From assembly GCA_964016885.1 (NCBI GenBank), contig OZ024740.1, positions 300,468,709 to 300,532,708 on the forward strand: a stretch of 64,000 nucleotides of DNA, given 5' to 3'. A program made the position numbers and the translations under genes. The stretch comes from Eledone cirrhosa (Eukaryota; Mollusca; Cephalopoda; Octopoda; Eledonidae). The notes below the pieces were generated by a model. That model was not told where the DNA came from. It did no database searches and saw nothing but the letters and a program-made list of their open reading frames with translations. Shown here in pieces: positions 22,020 through 34,309 of the stretch; position 1 is the first letter of the stretch, and each line of letters starts with the position of its first letter.

Positions 22020-23430
22020 GACACCCTCCCCCCTCCCCGAAAAGAAAGAAACAAAAAAAAAAACAATTTGTGTTCAATGAAGTAACTAAACAATATGTAA
22101 GATATGGTAATCAATTTTGAAATAACATTTCATATCTTCAATTATATACAGCCACGTGGTGGTATGCAGTAAAGAAATAATTTCAAGATAAAATCATAAT
22201 ATAATTTTGTATCTACAGAAACCATTATTGGCATATATTAACCGATTTTATAATATTCGTAATGTTTCTCCACTAAAGTCTATTCTATACAAGTACAACC
22301 TTCCTCTTAGTGCATTACAAAAAATATTAGATCAATAATGTAAATATACTTGGATTTATTATCAATCTCCCACCCTCACGAAAGAACACTATAAAGTTGA
22401 TATTTCATGACAATCTAACCATAATCACAATACACACATTAATGACACAACAATATTGAATAACTCTAGTTTAAAAAAAAATACACCCTACATCTTATTC
22501 CTCCATTTTACTTATAAGAACTGTTTTTAGTTTGAATCAGTATATCTATGCTTAGAACCTATTTAGTTTTATTCCCAAATAATTTTAACATTGTAACATG
22601 GAGTTTTATACTTTTGTTACGTTTTGTAAGATACGCCATCAACTTCATTGTCGTACATGAGGCAATTTGTTTTGGTGAATAGCTTGCCATATTCAGATTT
22701 TGATTGTGTTAATTAATTTGCCTCATCGATAGTCAGGTTTAGAAATTCTACATACATACATGGATCATGATATTATTTTCTGGTGTTTTGGCAAACTATA
22801 CTTTCTTTGTATATTGTATATTCTGCTCGATATACATGTCTTATATACTTAAGGGGTTCAACATAGTTAAGGCTTGTGGTGGGATGGGGTCTCCTGACAA
22901 TATTTCGTATGTCTATGTTAGTTTAAACAGAATTGTGTTGTCCTTCATGACGATTGATTGTGATCCATCTCCTTTTAACTATCTTCCGTATTTTGTATTT
23001 CCTTTTTGTTTGGAAGCCAAGATAGTACTTTCTATGTCCATTGAGATCTCACACTTGCTTCAAGAACATTTGTTCTTGTCTTCATATTAACATTGATGTA
23101 TGTTAGTATTGTTCTCAGGTTATTAATCTTAGTTGTTGATTTTGATATTTGCAGCTATACTTGCAATTGCTTTTAGTTTACTGGAAATAAACTTCCCCAA
23201 ATATATGAATTATTTCACATTCCCCGCTGATTCATTATCGTTGGGCATTTGAGCCTTCAACTTCTTGAAGGATGTTATTAGCGCAAATCTGTTACATGTG
23301 TTTTTAATGATATTGACCAAAGACTCGGCTTCATCTAATGTGGCGCTGAAGATTAATCCATTATCAGCATTATAATTAAGCGAATAACATCAATTCCTCA
23401 TAAACGTTCGTCCTGTGCACTTATGCCCTC
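22020..23430. other. AT-rich interval, nothing recognised
   Basis: Begins with a C-rich patch (CACCCTCCCCCCTCCCCG) and continues as low-GC DNA. A 107-codon open stretch at 22767-23090 shows no domain and uses a codon mix typical of random AT-rich frames. No RNA or mobile-element motif was found. Confidence 0.5.
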
Positions 23431-23440
23431 TATTTGAACA

Positions 23441-23686
<246 letters not shown>

Positions 23687-23699
23687 GAAATAATTTCCA

Positions 23700-26600
23700 T
23701 CATTCAGGGAACGTTTTGTTAATAGCATGTGTCGCATATCTTAGTACACAATCAAAGTAATAATTACCAATACAAGCGGATTCTTAATTACCCTATCTAC
23801 AGGGAGAGAGGACATCAAACTTAACTGTTGTACCTGCGATAACTTCATACAACTTCTGCAAGATAAGTGTTTAGCTCCATTTCGCATTGATAGCACTTAC
23901 ATAGAATATTTCCTGGTTATGTGCTGCTGTGAAGTCAATGGATATATCCTGTTTGTACTAAATATCTATACCACCAGCTTTAGAGCGACTTTGCGGAATC
24001 CCCACTGTGCTTTTTAATATCTTCTTATGTCTTAGGTGTTATTATGTCTTCTGCAGTCTTCCAGTTACAACCTTATCTAGAATCCTGCACATTTAAGCCT
24101 TCATAATTATCTGCTACGTTCCTTATCCATTTCCTGATGAGATAGTTGATACTTTCAAGTGACCATTCAGTTTTTTCCCCTAGGAAATTGATTAGTAATA
24201 ACAAGAGAACAATTATTTCAAATACTAAAGGCTTACTCCTGTTGTACGTCCACCTTTTAGTCTTAATTCTGTTAGTTCCTGAGCGTTTGTTATTTCTGAA
24301 GCTATTCAGCAAGTCCTCAACTTCTCAACAATTCGGAACACTTTTATATAATTATACAGTCTCATTATTATTGAGGATTGGATATTCTTCCAGATGATGT
24401 ATCTCAGGATGTATTACTACCTCCTGTACAGCAAATTGGTGAGCGAAGTTAATTGTCAGGTTTTCATTGGAAAGGCTAGTTTAGTACACCGTTTAAAAAT
24501 GATAATTGTTATGGTTACTGCATATTTGTTCTTAATATATCTAGCCTCTGCAGCAATAATTATTTTTTCAGCGTGTGTCTTAATATCAGATGTTTTAAGG
24601 ACAACCTGTTAGTCCTCATCAACCTATACAACTGTATGTTGAAATATCATTGGATATGAGAGAATATAACATATATCATTTAGGTAAACATCCTTCCATG
24701 GTTCTATTTTCTCCGTTCTTACAAACTTTGAAAAGCCATTTCCGAATATTTTGACTTTGGTTGTTATTATTTGATTGATCAGGTTCACATCATCAGAGAC
24801 ATTGTCTGGAAAGCCGGAATATTCTTCAGTTAATTCTTGTTAGATTTCCTTATTAGATCTGAGAGCATTGAAATCAGTTCTGTTTCAGTGCACAACAGTT
24901 AGATTTGCCTAGTCCTTGTCTTAGACTCCTTTTCGTTGAAAGGAAACTTATATTCATTACTAGTGGTCGACATCCCGCATCAATTATGTATGATGAGCCA
25001 GGATAGGCACGGCATATTGTCACTTACATAGATATCTATGGTGTATAATATATGTAAACAATTAACTTCCTCTCGTTAGTGGCCCGATGAAACCATGGAT
25101 TATTTTGTTTCTGTATATAGGATTCATAGGATTAATTTGATGTTGAAGAAATCATGCAAGCAATTTCTCACCATAAATATTAGCTTTTATTCTGACGGAG
25201 TTATTATGCCCTGTACTGTATACAAAACACTGAACACCTTACTACCTGATGACATGGTTGTATTGAACTTACTCAATGTATATGCTTACAAAACATGGCA
25301 ATGTTTTCCAAGGTCTTTTTTTGTTTTCATCGAGGGTCGGTAGAATAATTGTTTATATAAATCCGACGCCCTGCCTGTAGGTCAAAATCCATGCAATAAA
25401 AGGAGAGGCATTCATTTGGTGGTGAATATTGACATTACAATTCTAGCTTTTAAATGTTCCTCTTACTCATCCATTGTCTCCTTCGGTACAACACCATGTA
25501 TGTTTTGCGATTACCTCCACTCCATCCAATTTTCCACCCTTGCATTGATTCATCATTCAACTCAAAACACCCACTGTTAGTTCATCTCCCCACTTTTACG
25601 CCTATTGCATCGATACCAAATGACTCTGTAACTTTGATGATAGTTACTAATTTAATATGTTTTCCGTTAATGTTCGAACCTATGTAGATGCTATCATTAA
25701 CCAGATAAAAAGTTTGTTAACATATGCGCGCTTAGATGTTTCATAACCAGATAGAATGGAGGACCCGGATACATTGTTAGCCCACCCGACGGCGATGTGT
25801 AGAGATTATTTGGTTGACATAGACGTATGATTTTCAGTAATCATGTTTTATGACACCATCACACAATTCCACTTCGCTAGTTGAAGAGGTTGTGTCGTTT
25901 ACATTGTCCTATTGATTGTATCCATATTCAAATGTTGTGTTACACATTCGTTGTTTGCTATTATCGATGAAATTCAAACAAATATTTCAGAGTGAATAAA
26001 AGAAAATATATATAATTAACGAGCTTTCGTATAAGCATATTACCAGTGGTATAACGCAGAGGTGTATGCAGTAGCTATAGGTTTGATGAAGAATTTCACT
26101 ATAATAAATATATATATTTATTATCATATGAACTGTTCTTTTGTTTGTGTACTCAATGGTTAAAATATCTTTGCTTGATATTCTAGCATAAAGCTAAGAA
26201 TTGCTGGCCTATCTACCAGAGTGTTTCTGTCTCCTATACCACATTACGTCTATATTTTTTTTGTCTTTGAAAGTAATGTATTCTAATCCAAGGAAACTTA
26301 ATATATTGTGTTTAGACCTAAAAGGAGCTGTCTTCCTCACACTAACATCTGTTGACCAATGTTGCGAATGTTCAATGTCTCAGATCCAGTATGTATCTTC
26401 TAATATAGTACCCGTAATATTTCCATTTTGCCATAAGAAATCGTTTCAGCGACTCGACTGAATGTCTGGTGATGAAAATTGTTTATTTTCACAGCTAATA
26501 GCCGTATTTCTAATAAAACGGATTATGTATGAATAAATCAAATATGATGTTACTGAGACTTACGGTATTCCATCTCTATAAACATAATTAAATATTTAAT

Positions 26601-27110
26601 CAGATTACATAGTATTTATTAGAAGCCTTATTATTTTCCTGATCATCAACATTTACAGATAAATTTTCTCAGAAATTCTTAATTTTGGAGAACTTTCGCC
26701 ACATTTACAAGTACTTGGTATATCCACTGATTGATGAAAGGTTTCATACAACAGCATCATCACAATCAGTAGGAAGAACAAAGCGAATTGTATCAAATAT
26801 TAATTGCAGCTACAGCAGCTATAACAAAAGCAGTAATATATCCTATGAGCTTATCGCAAAAATTCCTATTCGTCAATTTAATGTTTTACATTCTTATAAA
26901 TATAATCAAAATGTATACCCGGGAAAAACTCTATTAGAATTAATATTCGCAGAGATCGTGACTGCTGGCAGTAAGTTAAGAAACATTGCAAGACGAAACA
27001 TTAATGAAATTATTTTTTCGTTTCCAGATACCTTTGTCTTGAACACGCAAATAACAAGATTATGTATAAATCCTTACCGTTTCTCTTTCTCTACATTATA
27101 ATATACGTCT
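23700..27110. other. AT-rich interval without a confidently recognised gene
   Basis: About 3.4 kb. On the minus strand around 24310-24000 a decayed reading stretch (for example SLESINYLIRKWIRNVADNY) vaguely recalls a LINE reverse transcriptase, but stops are frequent and I could not confirm a motif. A 138-codon open frame without an ATG at its head (26685-27101, plus) is preceded by a splice-acceptor-like TTTTCTCAG. It could be a lineage-specific exon or chance. Nothing else was recognised. Confidence 0.4.
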
Positions 27111-27114
27111 TTTT

Positions 27115-27421
<307 letters not shown>

Positions 27422-27910
27422 CTGTGTATGTGTGCGTATAATGATTCTAATGCGTAACTATATTGTATACTTTACTAGGCAGAAGATGACAGTGCGCCTG
27501 TAGAAACATCTCAGTTTCTGCGCCAAAGTTCTGCAGTACATCGTATTCTTTCTTCTATTTCAATCGCAAATGTGTAAGTTATGCACAACCTATACAAGAT
27601 ACGTTATGACTCTGGTGAAGTATACTATTTAATTATTGTCACGCACATTCAACATCGAATTCGATGAACAGGACAACGGAATATCAGTTCAATTTCTTTG
27701 ATGACAAATGATTCTGGACAACTATTCTGTCTCTCTTTGCATGCGCATGCCTCTGCGCGTGTGTTTAATGTTTGGTGTGTGTGTTCGTATTTTGAAAACC
27801 ATGCATTAGGAAGAAATTTAAATTAGATAACATTTACCCTACCAAATTTACCTTACCAAATGTTATGATCATTAAAATTGTTTGTATGTGTATTTATGGA
27901 CCACGTAACG

Positions 27911-28015
27911 ATGAAAAGCATAGCTAAACTTGATGGGATTTGAACTCAGAGCACAAAGGAACATACCTATATGCCACAAATCATGTTGTCCGCCTCTCTA
28001 CCGATATTGCCAATC
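27911..28015 (-). mobile_element. tRNA-derived SINE head, minus strand
   Basis: Read on the minus strand: GGTGGATTGGCAATATCGGT, then AGAG, a GGACAACATG loop, and GCTCTGAGTTCAAATCCCAT. That is the A-box and B-box arrangement of a tRNA-derived SINE head. It resembles the heads inside the 1.5-2.85 kb array (CTGAGTTCAGA, ATCGGTAGAGC). The body downstream is not recognisable. Confidence 0.65.
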
Positions 28016-28019
28016 CACC

Positions 28020-29215
28020 AACCCTCATAATGTAACAATATAATTCAATTGTTATTAAGTCTCTATATTGTGCTCCACACTAATATCAAATGCAGTAATA
28101 TTCTATTCCTGTCCATTTCGATAGACGACTGGTGATCTGTCCATTGTCTCATTCGACTGGTTACTTATATGGTTGTGAATCAAATAAGGAAATCATGAGT
28201 TTCGCTGCTAAACAATCAAATGAAGTTGAATTCAATCATTTAAATCAAAAATGAATCATCAATCCGGCCAATAGAACTGCATTCTTCAAAATTCTACAGA
28301 TAATAGAATTTGAACTGAAAGTTATTTAGCAGATACATAGTTGATGCCAAAACCATGAGTTGGCATTAGTGTTTTAAATCATGATCATTGCTACATAAAT
28401 ATTAGTGGTTTTAATAAATTGAAATCGTCTTGCTCTTCAGTCCCCCTCCCCCTCTCTATCTGTCTCCCCCTCTGTAATTCTCATATAAAATTTGCGCAAA
28501 GTTAATCAAGAAGAAATAGATTCTTAATAATATAAATAATGTTGTCTCGAAGACGAGATGGAGCGTGAATGTATTAGAATTCATAGAATAAGAGAAAACC
28601 GCAATGCAAGAAAAGTTGTTAAAACAGCAAACCAACGGCTATCCCAGCGTCAGGTATAAATTACCTCAAAGGAGAGAAATCAGTGGCTAGTGTAGGATAA
28701 AAGAAGCAAAGGAAGAAAATGAAGGAGACAAGTTCACACACATATTTTAACCTCTTCAGAACTCAGACCGGCTTCGCATCAATTTAATTTGAGTGGAGCG
28801 CAGGTGTTTAACTTCAATAAATTTCACTGGAATATTGGTCACATGACAATGATGGTGCCATTGCTGCATACAAACAATATATACGATACTGTTTTCGAAT
28901 TTTGCCTAATGGGCAAGGATCACGAATATTAGATAACAATAATATTCCCAACATCATCTCCTACCACAACTTCATGTGCCATAGGTTCCTTCAACGAAAC
29001 GGCAGCTAAACACGTCGTGTTTGGCAGAGACCGATGCATCTATCTCAATTCAATCTCCCCTCGTTTCTTTTCACTTTGTTTCTAATAATTCTCACTAAAC
29101 ATTATACCTAAATCGTTTTCACACGGATCATCCACGGGATATAAACAACATATCTTTAATGTGCTATAAATATACTAGTTATGCTGGTGGACGGTGTCAT
29201 TTTACCAACATATAT
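28020..29215. other. Interval without a recognised gene
   Basis: Low-GC sequence with a short pyrimidine-rich patch (28440-28475). A run at 28560-28740 is purine-rich and partly open but shows no domain. Confidence 0.5.
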
Positions 29216-29220
29216 ATATA

Positions 29221-29478
29221 GTTAGGAGTGAAGGTTGATCCCAGTGTCAATGGTAGTAATATAAATATAAAGATGTGAGAAAAACCACAGACCCTCCATC
29301 TCAATTCTACTTTTGAAAAGCAGAAGAACTGCGAAACCGGTAAAGGAACCAAATAAAGATATATTTTTTTTTTAAATAAGACTTTAGTTGCATTTTCGAT
29401 TTTAACTTTTTTTTCTTTATACTTTCACTCGTGTAGGACACCTCGGTTATTTTTCATTTTGTAAAAAAAACACCTCAC

Positions 29479-29540
<62 letters not shown>

Positions 29541-29577
29541 CTACCATTGACACTGGTATCAACTGCCACTCCTAACT
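29221..29577. mobile_element. Foldback element (about 42-bp inverted ends) carrying a PLE-leader-like core
   Basis: Bases 29221-29263 and 29537-29577 are inverted copies (GTTAGGAGTG...TGGTAGTAAT) with a few differences. Between them lies a repeat seen elsewhere in the window: CCACAGACCCTCCATCTCAA, AAAAGCAGAAGAACTGCGAA, ACCGGTAAAGGAACC, an A/T run, and GTAGGACACCTCGGTTATTT. A (TA)n tract of about 55 bases sits next to the right end. It looks like a non-autonomous unit of the family at 39.5, 41.1 and 60.2 kb. Confidence 0.75.
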
Positions 29578-30024
29578 ATCCAAAGTATCACCGGTCAGTG
29601 TTGCTACTGAACACAATTAAATCTGACACAGCAACATATCTCCAAAGTAAATCACTGACTAACGTGATTCCTGAACAATGGAATTTGAATGACTTGATGA
29701 TGTTTTGGGAAAGATAATTCTGACCAGTAGATAGTGGCTTTATATAACCCTTTTGCTGATGCAGTGAAGATATTTATTCTAAGTCATGTGTCACCGCTGC
29801 TTGGAGAAACCAACACTTAATATCAGCCTAAGGCATATCAATGGACCGAAACAACAGAAGTAAGGTTTGTTACTTCTTTCGAATTTTTTTCCTGTTTGTT
29901 TTTTTCTGTTTCTGTTCAATTTGTAGCTGTCTGATGATGTCATAACTGTTGCATAACGGTTATCACCGTAATATATATGACAGCGATTCTGAATAAACGA
30001 AGTTAATTGTGAACTGTTAATATT

Positions 30025-30026
<2 letters not shown>

Positions 30027-30114
<88 letters not shown>
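30027..30114. repeat. (CA)n-(TA)n compound microsatellite
   Basis: About 38 bases of CA directly followed by about 50 bases of TA. Confidence 0.9.
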
Positions 30115-30118
<4 letters not shown>

Positions 30119-30424
30119 TCAACACTCCTTCACTCCTACACTCATTAACAAACCTTCCGCCTGGCACACTCAAATCTCTTATATATAGAGTCACACATGT
30201 AAACACAACCCGAGCTCAGTTTGACAATCGCCACCGACGAATGCGATAAAGTTCTTCAGGAAAGATAACCAGGAATCTTTCAAAATATCCCCACCGAAGT
30301 TAACAAAGAACTTACTAGATCTACAAAACCAACTTGTAAAATTATAATATAAAATTGAAGTGAAGTCATTCTTTTCCTTTTTTTAAATATACCCAACTGT
30401 ACCAGGGATTTCACACATCTACCA

Positions 30425-30560
30425 ACACACACACACACACATACCCCCCCCCCCCACACACATACACACCCACACACACATACATATATATATATATATA
30501 AATTTAATTTATATATATATATATTTGGCATATGCCTATATATATATGATGCGTACAAGC
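30425..30560. repeat. CA/C/TA-rich low-complexity block
   Basis: CA runs flank a CCCCCCCCCC stretch at about 30447, followed by TA runs with two short AATTTAATTTATATA motifs. Confidence 0.85.
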
Positions 30561-31010
30561 TTGCGCGAATATATGCATATATACATCACTATGTAAATTT
30601 AACATATATACACGTGAATTACATTATATGTGCGTCTTACAAATCTATGAAATTGTTTGGGTGTGTAACATATGTAAATTATATATATTTTACGTATGTA
30701 TATGATTTTAATAGAAGTTGATTATGTATGCATAAATGTTAATATGACTGAATGCTTTTTCCTGACTCATGTACAAAGTATGAGCGCATTTCTGATATGT
30801 ATTAAATGATAAACACACGCCAGATTGTATACATGTATGCATGTGTGTATATATATATAGAAAAAATTCAATATGTCTATGGTCTGTATAAATTACAAAT
30901 ATCAAGACTCTCGCACAAATTTACGCACATAATACACACATACAGCGACACACTTCCACACCCACCCTCCACACACACACACACACACACACACACGTAT
31001 ATATATATAT

Positions 31011-31060
31011 GTATGTATCAATATATATAATGTGCCTGTATATGTCTGTGTGATTATGAT

Positions 31061-31157
<97 letters not shown>

Positions 31158-31240
31158 TTATTTATATATATATATATAAATATATATATAATCATAATCA
31201 CACAGACATATACAGGCACATTATATATATTGATACATAC
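31011..31240. repeat. Perfect 60-bp inverted repeat around a (TA)n loop
   Basis: Starting at GTATGTATCA (31011) and ending at TGATACATAC (31240) the two arms are exact reverse complements for about 60 bases each, including the non-repetitive core AATGTGCCTGTATATGTCTG, then TGTGATTATGAT. The loop is about 110 bases of TA with a few ATTTATT interruptions. Confidence 0.95.
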
Positions 31241-31376
31241 ATATATATATATATATATGTGTGTGTGTGTAAAAATATATATATATATATAAATATGTGT
31301 GTATGTATGCATTAGTCACACTCATATATATATAATGGTGATAATAAAAACAATAATAATAGTAATGAATATTATT

Positions 31377-31443
31377 TTGTTATAATAATAATAATAATTA
31401 TTATTATTATTATTAGTTGTTGTTGTTGTTGTTGTTGTTATTA

Positions 31444-31502
<59 letters not shown>
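31377..31502. repeat. (ATA)n / (GTT)n / (ATT)n trinucleotide block
   Basis: Three trinucleotide repeats in sequence. The (ATA)n and (ATT)n parts are complementary and could pair. Reading frames give only Asn, Tyr or Ile runs. Confidence 0.9.
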
Positions 31503-31503
<1 letters not shown>

Positions 31504-31519
31504 GCGAGAACAAATGCAA

Positions 31520-32250
31520 AGATAATCCATTTTCTGATGCCCCCCCTTAATTTTATTGCTTCAAAGTAAACGGTTGAGTCATATTGCAAACATTGCATGT
31601 ACTTTCTACAATGCTGCATGCATAGTTGCATATGCTTTATTACCTTTGATGCGATAAACTGCGCAACAACCTCAATTAGAGAGTATAAAATATTTTTATG
31701 CATTCAATGGTAAAAAAAGAAAAGTTTCGGCTTTGACAAAGGTGAACTTCAACAGCCGTTACGATTACATTAATGGGGTGCCTATGGAAGCCAATCCCTT
31801 TGAAGTATTTCTCATACTAATAGACACTGCATTAAAAAGATAGGTTCAAGTTAAACAGAAAGAGATATACCAAATATTCACTTTATTGATACTTAATGTA
31901 AACCGTCAGCAGTGACAGAGTGGAAATATAAAAACCAGAAACGATTTCAAAAGGTATAACTGTCAGTGTAAACTTTGGCTTTGCATGATAAATATTATTG
32001 CGGATATTCTAAATACGGGCGAACTGTCGAACAAATAAAATGTACTGGAAATATAGAGAGGAATGATGAAAGAAATATCACATTGAGATTATCGAATTTA
32101 CCATGGAATAATTTACCGTTAAGGAAAATAGCAAAAGGTTTCGTTAGTAATGAACATATACATAACCAAATATTCCTAGAAATAGTAAGAAACGATACTA
32201 TTTTGGCTGAATTGCATATAACAACTCACTTCATATGCATTGTTATGTTT
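31520..32250. other. Interval without a recognised gene
   Basis: Contains a 94-codon open stretch (31975-32259, plus) that starts at a non-ATG codon and shows no domain or compositional sign of coding. No other feature was seen. Confidence 0.45.
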
Positions 32251-32252
32251 CT

Positions 32253-32297
32253 AAATTAAAGGAAAACATTAAACCTCTAAATGTGTTGAAGTGTATG

Positions 32298-32340
<43 letters not shown>

Positions 32341-32376
32341 TTCAATATATTTAGGGGTCTAATGTTTTTCTTTAAT
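32253..32376. repeat. Imperfect inverted repeat with (TA)n loop
   Basis: 32253-32303 (AATTAAAGGAAAACATTAAA, CCTCTAAATG) is inverted at 32335-32376 (TTTAGGGGTCTAATG, TTTTTCTTTAAT). The loop is (TA)n of about 30 bases. A neighbouring (TA)n at 32418-32450 leads into a second inverted segment (next entry). Confidence 0.8.
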
Positions 32377-32414
32377 ATATATATATATATACATATATAT
32401 ATACACTATATTCA

Positions 32415-32452
<38 letters not shown>

Positions 32453-32455
<3 letters not shown>

Positions 32456-32725
32456 ATATTTAGAAACACACAGATACATGCGGACACACAAACAGTTTAG
32501 GTATGATACATTTTATTACTAATTATATCTAAATGTTTCTTCTCTCTTCATAATGTATTTTTAACTTTGATACTGGTCCAGTCTAATTCAACCGGATTGG
32601 TCTGTCCCAGTCATTCATTGAGCAACATCGGTAAGGTTGGCATCATTAACTCACGGTTAGGTGTGGATGCATTCATGTATATGTGTGTGTCCGCATGTAT
32701 CTGTGTGTTTCTAAATATATTGTTC
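32453..32725. repeat. Inverted pair: AATATATTTAGAAACACACAG
   Basis: About 35 bases at 32453-32490 (ending ATACATGCGGACACACA) recur in inverse orientation inside the adjacent satellite unit at 32685-32722 (TGTGTCCGCATGTATCTGTG, TGTTTCTAAATATATTG). The left side of the array is thus itself part of an inverted duplication. Confidence 0.85.
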
Positions 32726-33734
32726 ATAGCTCCCTCTGGTCGAGTAATCTTTGAAGTGTGGTGACTGCTGGAAAGCTGCCATTACTCATACTTCTTGCCC
32801 CCTTCACCACCTCTTCTACGGCTTCGATATGAATACCCCCTCCGCCTCCGTGGTATTTTCTTCGGGGTTATAAGAGGCTTAGCTCTGTTTCTCGACCGTT
32901 ATATCGCGTGACTATCTCCCCCTCCGCCTTTTGGGATTCTTTCTCACGTCGTGTAGACGCGTTCTTGAAGCTAGTAAAATGAGGTATCCTCTTGATAAGT
33001 CGGCAGACCTCGCAAGGACTCTATATCTTTATGATGTATTGTTTTTGTTTATGCCACGAAACTACGTAGTCGAGGAATCTAGGAACAGTTTAGGTATGAT
33101 ACATTTTATTACTAATTATATCTAAATGTTTCTTCTCTCTTCATAATGTATTTCTAACTCTGATACTGGTCCAGTCTAATTCAACCGGATTGGTCTGTCC
33201 CAGTCATTCATTGAGCAACATCGGTAAGGTTGGCACCATTAACTCCGATTGGGTGTGGATGCATTCATGTATATGTGTGTGTCCGCATGTATCTGTGTGT
33301 TTCTAAATATATTGTTCATAGCTCCCTCTGGTCGAGTAATCTTTGAAGTGTGGTGACTGCTGGAAAGCTGCCATTACTCATACTTCTCGCCTCCTTCACC
33401 ACCTCTTCTACAGCTTCGATATGAATACCCTCTCCGCCTCCGTGGTATTTTCTTCGGGGTTATAAGAGGCTTAGCTCTGTTTCTCGACCGTTATATCGCG
33501 TGACTATCTCCCCCTCCGCCTTTTGGGATTCTTTCTCTCGTCGTGTAGACGCGTTCTTGAAGCTAGTAAAATGAGGTATCCTCTTGATAAGTCGGCAGAC
33601 CTCGCAAGGACTCTATATCTTTATGATGTATTGGTTTTGTTTATGCCACGAAACTACGTAGTCGAGGAATCTAGGAACAGTTTAGGTATGATACATTTTA
33701 TTACTAATTATATCTAAATGTTTCTTCTCTCTTC

Positions 33735-33739
<5 letters not shown>
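32495..33739 (+). repeat. 592-bp tandem satellite, two full units plus a partial
   Basis: The phrase GTTTAGGTATGATACATTTT occurs at 32495, 33088 and 33680, spacing 593 and 592. Units are about 97 percent alike by eye. Each unit has an (A/T)-rich 5' half, a conserved 64-codon open frame (32931-33125 and 33523-33717) lacking an initial ATG, and the same GGGGTTATAAGAGGCTTAGC block. A single copy of the 3' part lies 28 kb away at 4.28-4.67 kb. The array ends in (TA)n. Family and function not recognised. Confidence 0.85.

Positions 33740-33780
<41 letters not shown>
33740..33780. repeat. (TA)n microsatellite
   Basis: About 40 bases of TA between the satellite array and the next repeat. Confidence 0.9.
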
Positions 33781-33783
<3 letters not shown>

Positions 33784-33816
33784 ATAATAATAAATTTGAA
33801 GACTAAAATACAAAGA

Positions 33817-33955
33817 GGGCTCGATAAGGATAAATATATATCAAATATATAAGAACCGTAGAGCAAATATTTATTAAAATAACAGATTAAGGTTTAAGCA
33901 AAGAATCGCTGCTTTCACCCTTAACGGGATCTTTTGAAACTAAGAAAGTCAATAT
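33817..33955 (-). repeat. Terminal-type repeat flanking the 34-36.5 kb PLE locus (left, inverted)
   Basis: The segment TTATTAAAATAACAGATTAA, then GGTTTAAGCAAAGAATCGCTG and ATCTTTTGAAACTAAG, is the reverse complement of 36489-36565. Related copies lie inside the Helitron at 47448-47518 and 47629-47693. The outer part (TCGATAAGGATAAATATATA) also recurs at 47755-47785 just before the Helitron 3' hairpin. Confidence 0.8.
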
Positions 33956-34017
33956 GTGAACGCAGAAGTGAATATTTCAAAAAACGTTGGAACCGGAGGA
34001 AGACAGGAAGACGATAC

Positions 34018-34295
34018 TTTGTTTCGTGGAAACGTTCCCAGGCAAAGAACAGGAAAACACGAATATAATACGCCATTATTTGGAGCGGCGATAAACAATT
34101 ACACGCAAAGACAAAACCACGTTCATGGTATAAAATAAGTCGTAGACTAATATTCTCTTAGGCTGTTCATAGAGACGTTCACTGGCAATGAACGGAAAAA
34201 ATGAAGATAATACGTCATATGTGGAACGTGAAGAACAATTGCACGCAAATCAAAACCACGTAAATGGTATAACTGAAGTCGTAGCCTAAAATTCT
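34018..34295. repeat. Direct repeat pair of about 135 bp
   Basis: 34018-34155 and about 34159-34295 share GAAACGTTC/GAGACGTTC, AATACGYCAT, AACAATTRCACGCAAA, CAAAACCACGT and TAGYCTAA blocks in the same order. Divergence is considerable, so the duplication is older than most repeats in this window. Function unknown. Confidence 0.7.
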
Positions 34296-34309
34296 AACTA
34301 GGAAACCGA

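Noticed and set aside
24000..24312. Weak LINE RT resemblance on the minus strand
   Set aside because: A few phrases look RT-like but stops are frequent and no catalytic motif is visible.
26685..27101. 138-codon open frame, plus strand
   Set aside because: It begins at TTG, has no recognisable domain, and lies in AT-rich DNA where such frames arise by chance; mentioned only inside the interval entry.
31322..31519. Poly-Asn reading frame
   Set aside because: It is a translation of trinucleotide repeats, not a gene.
31975..32259. 94-codon open frame, plus strand
   Set aside because: Non-ATG start, no domain, no repeat-family match.
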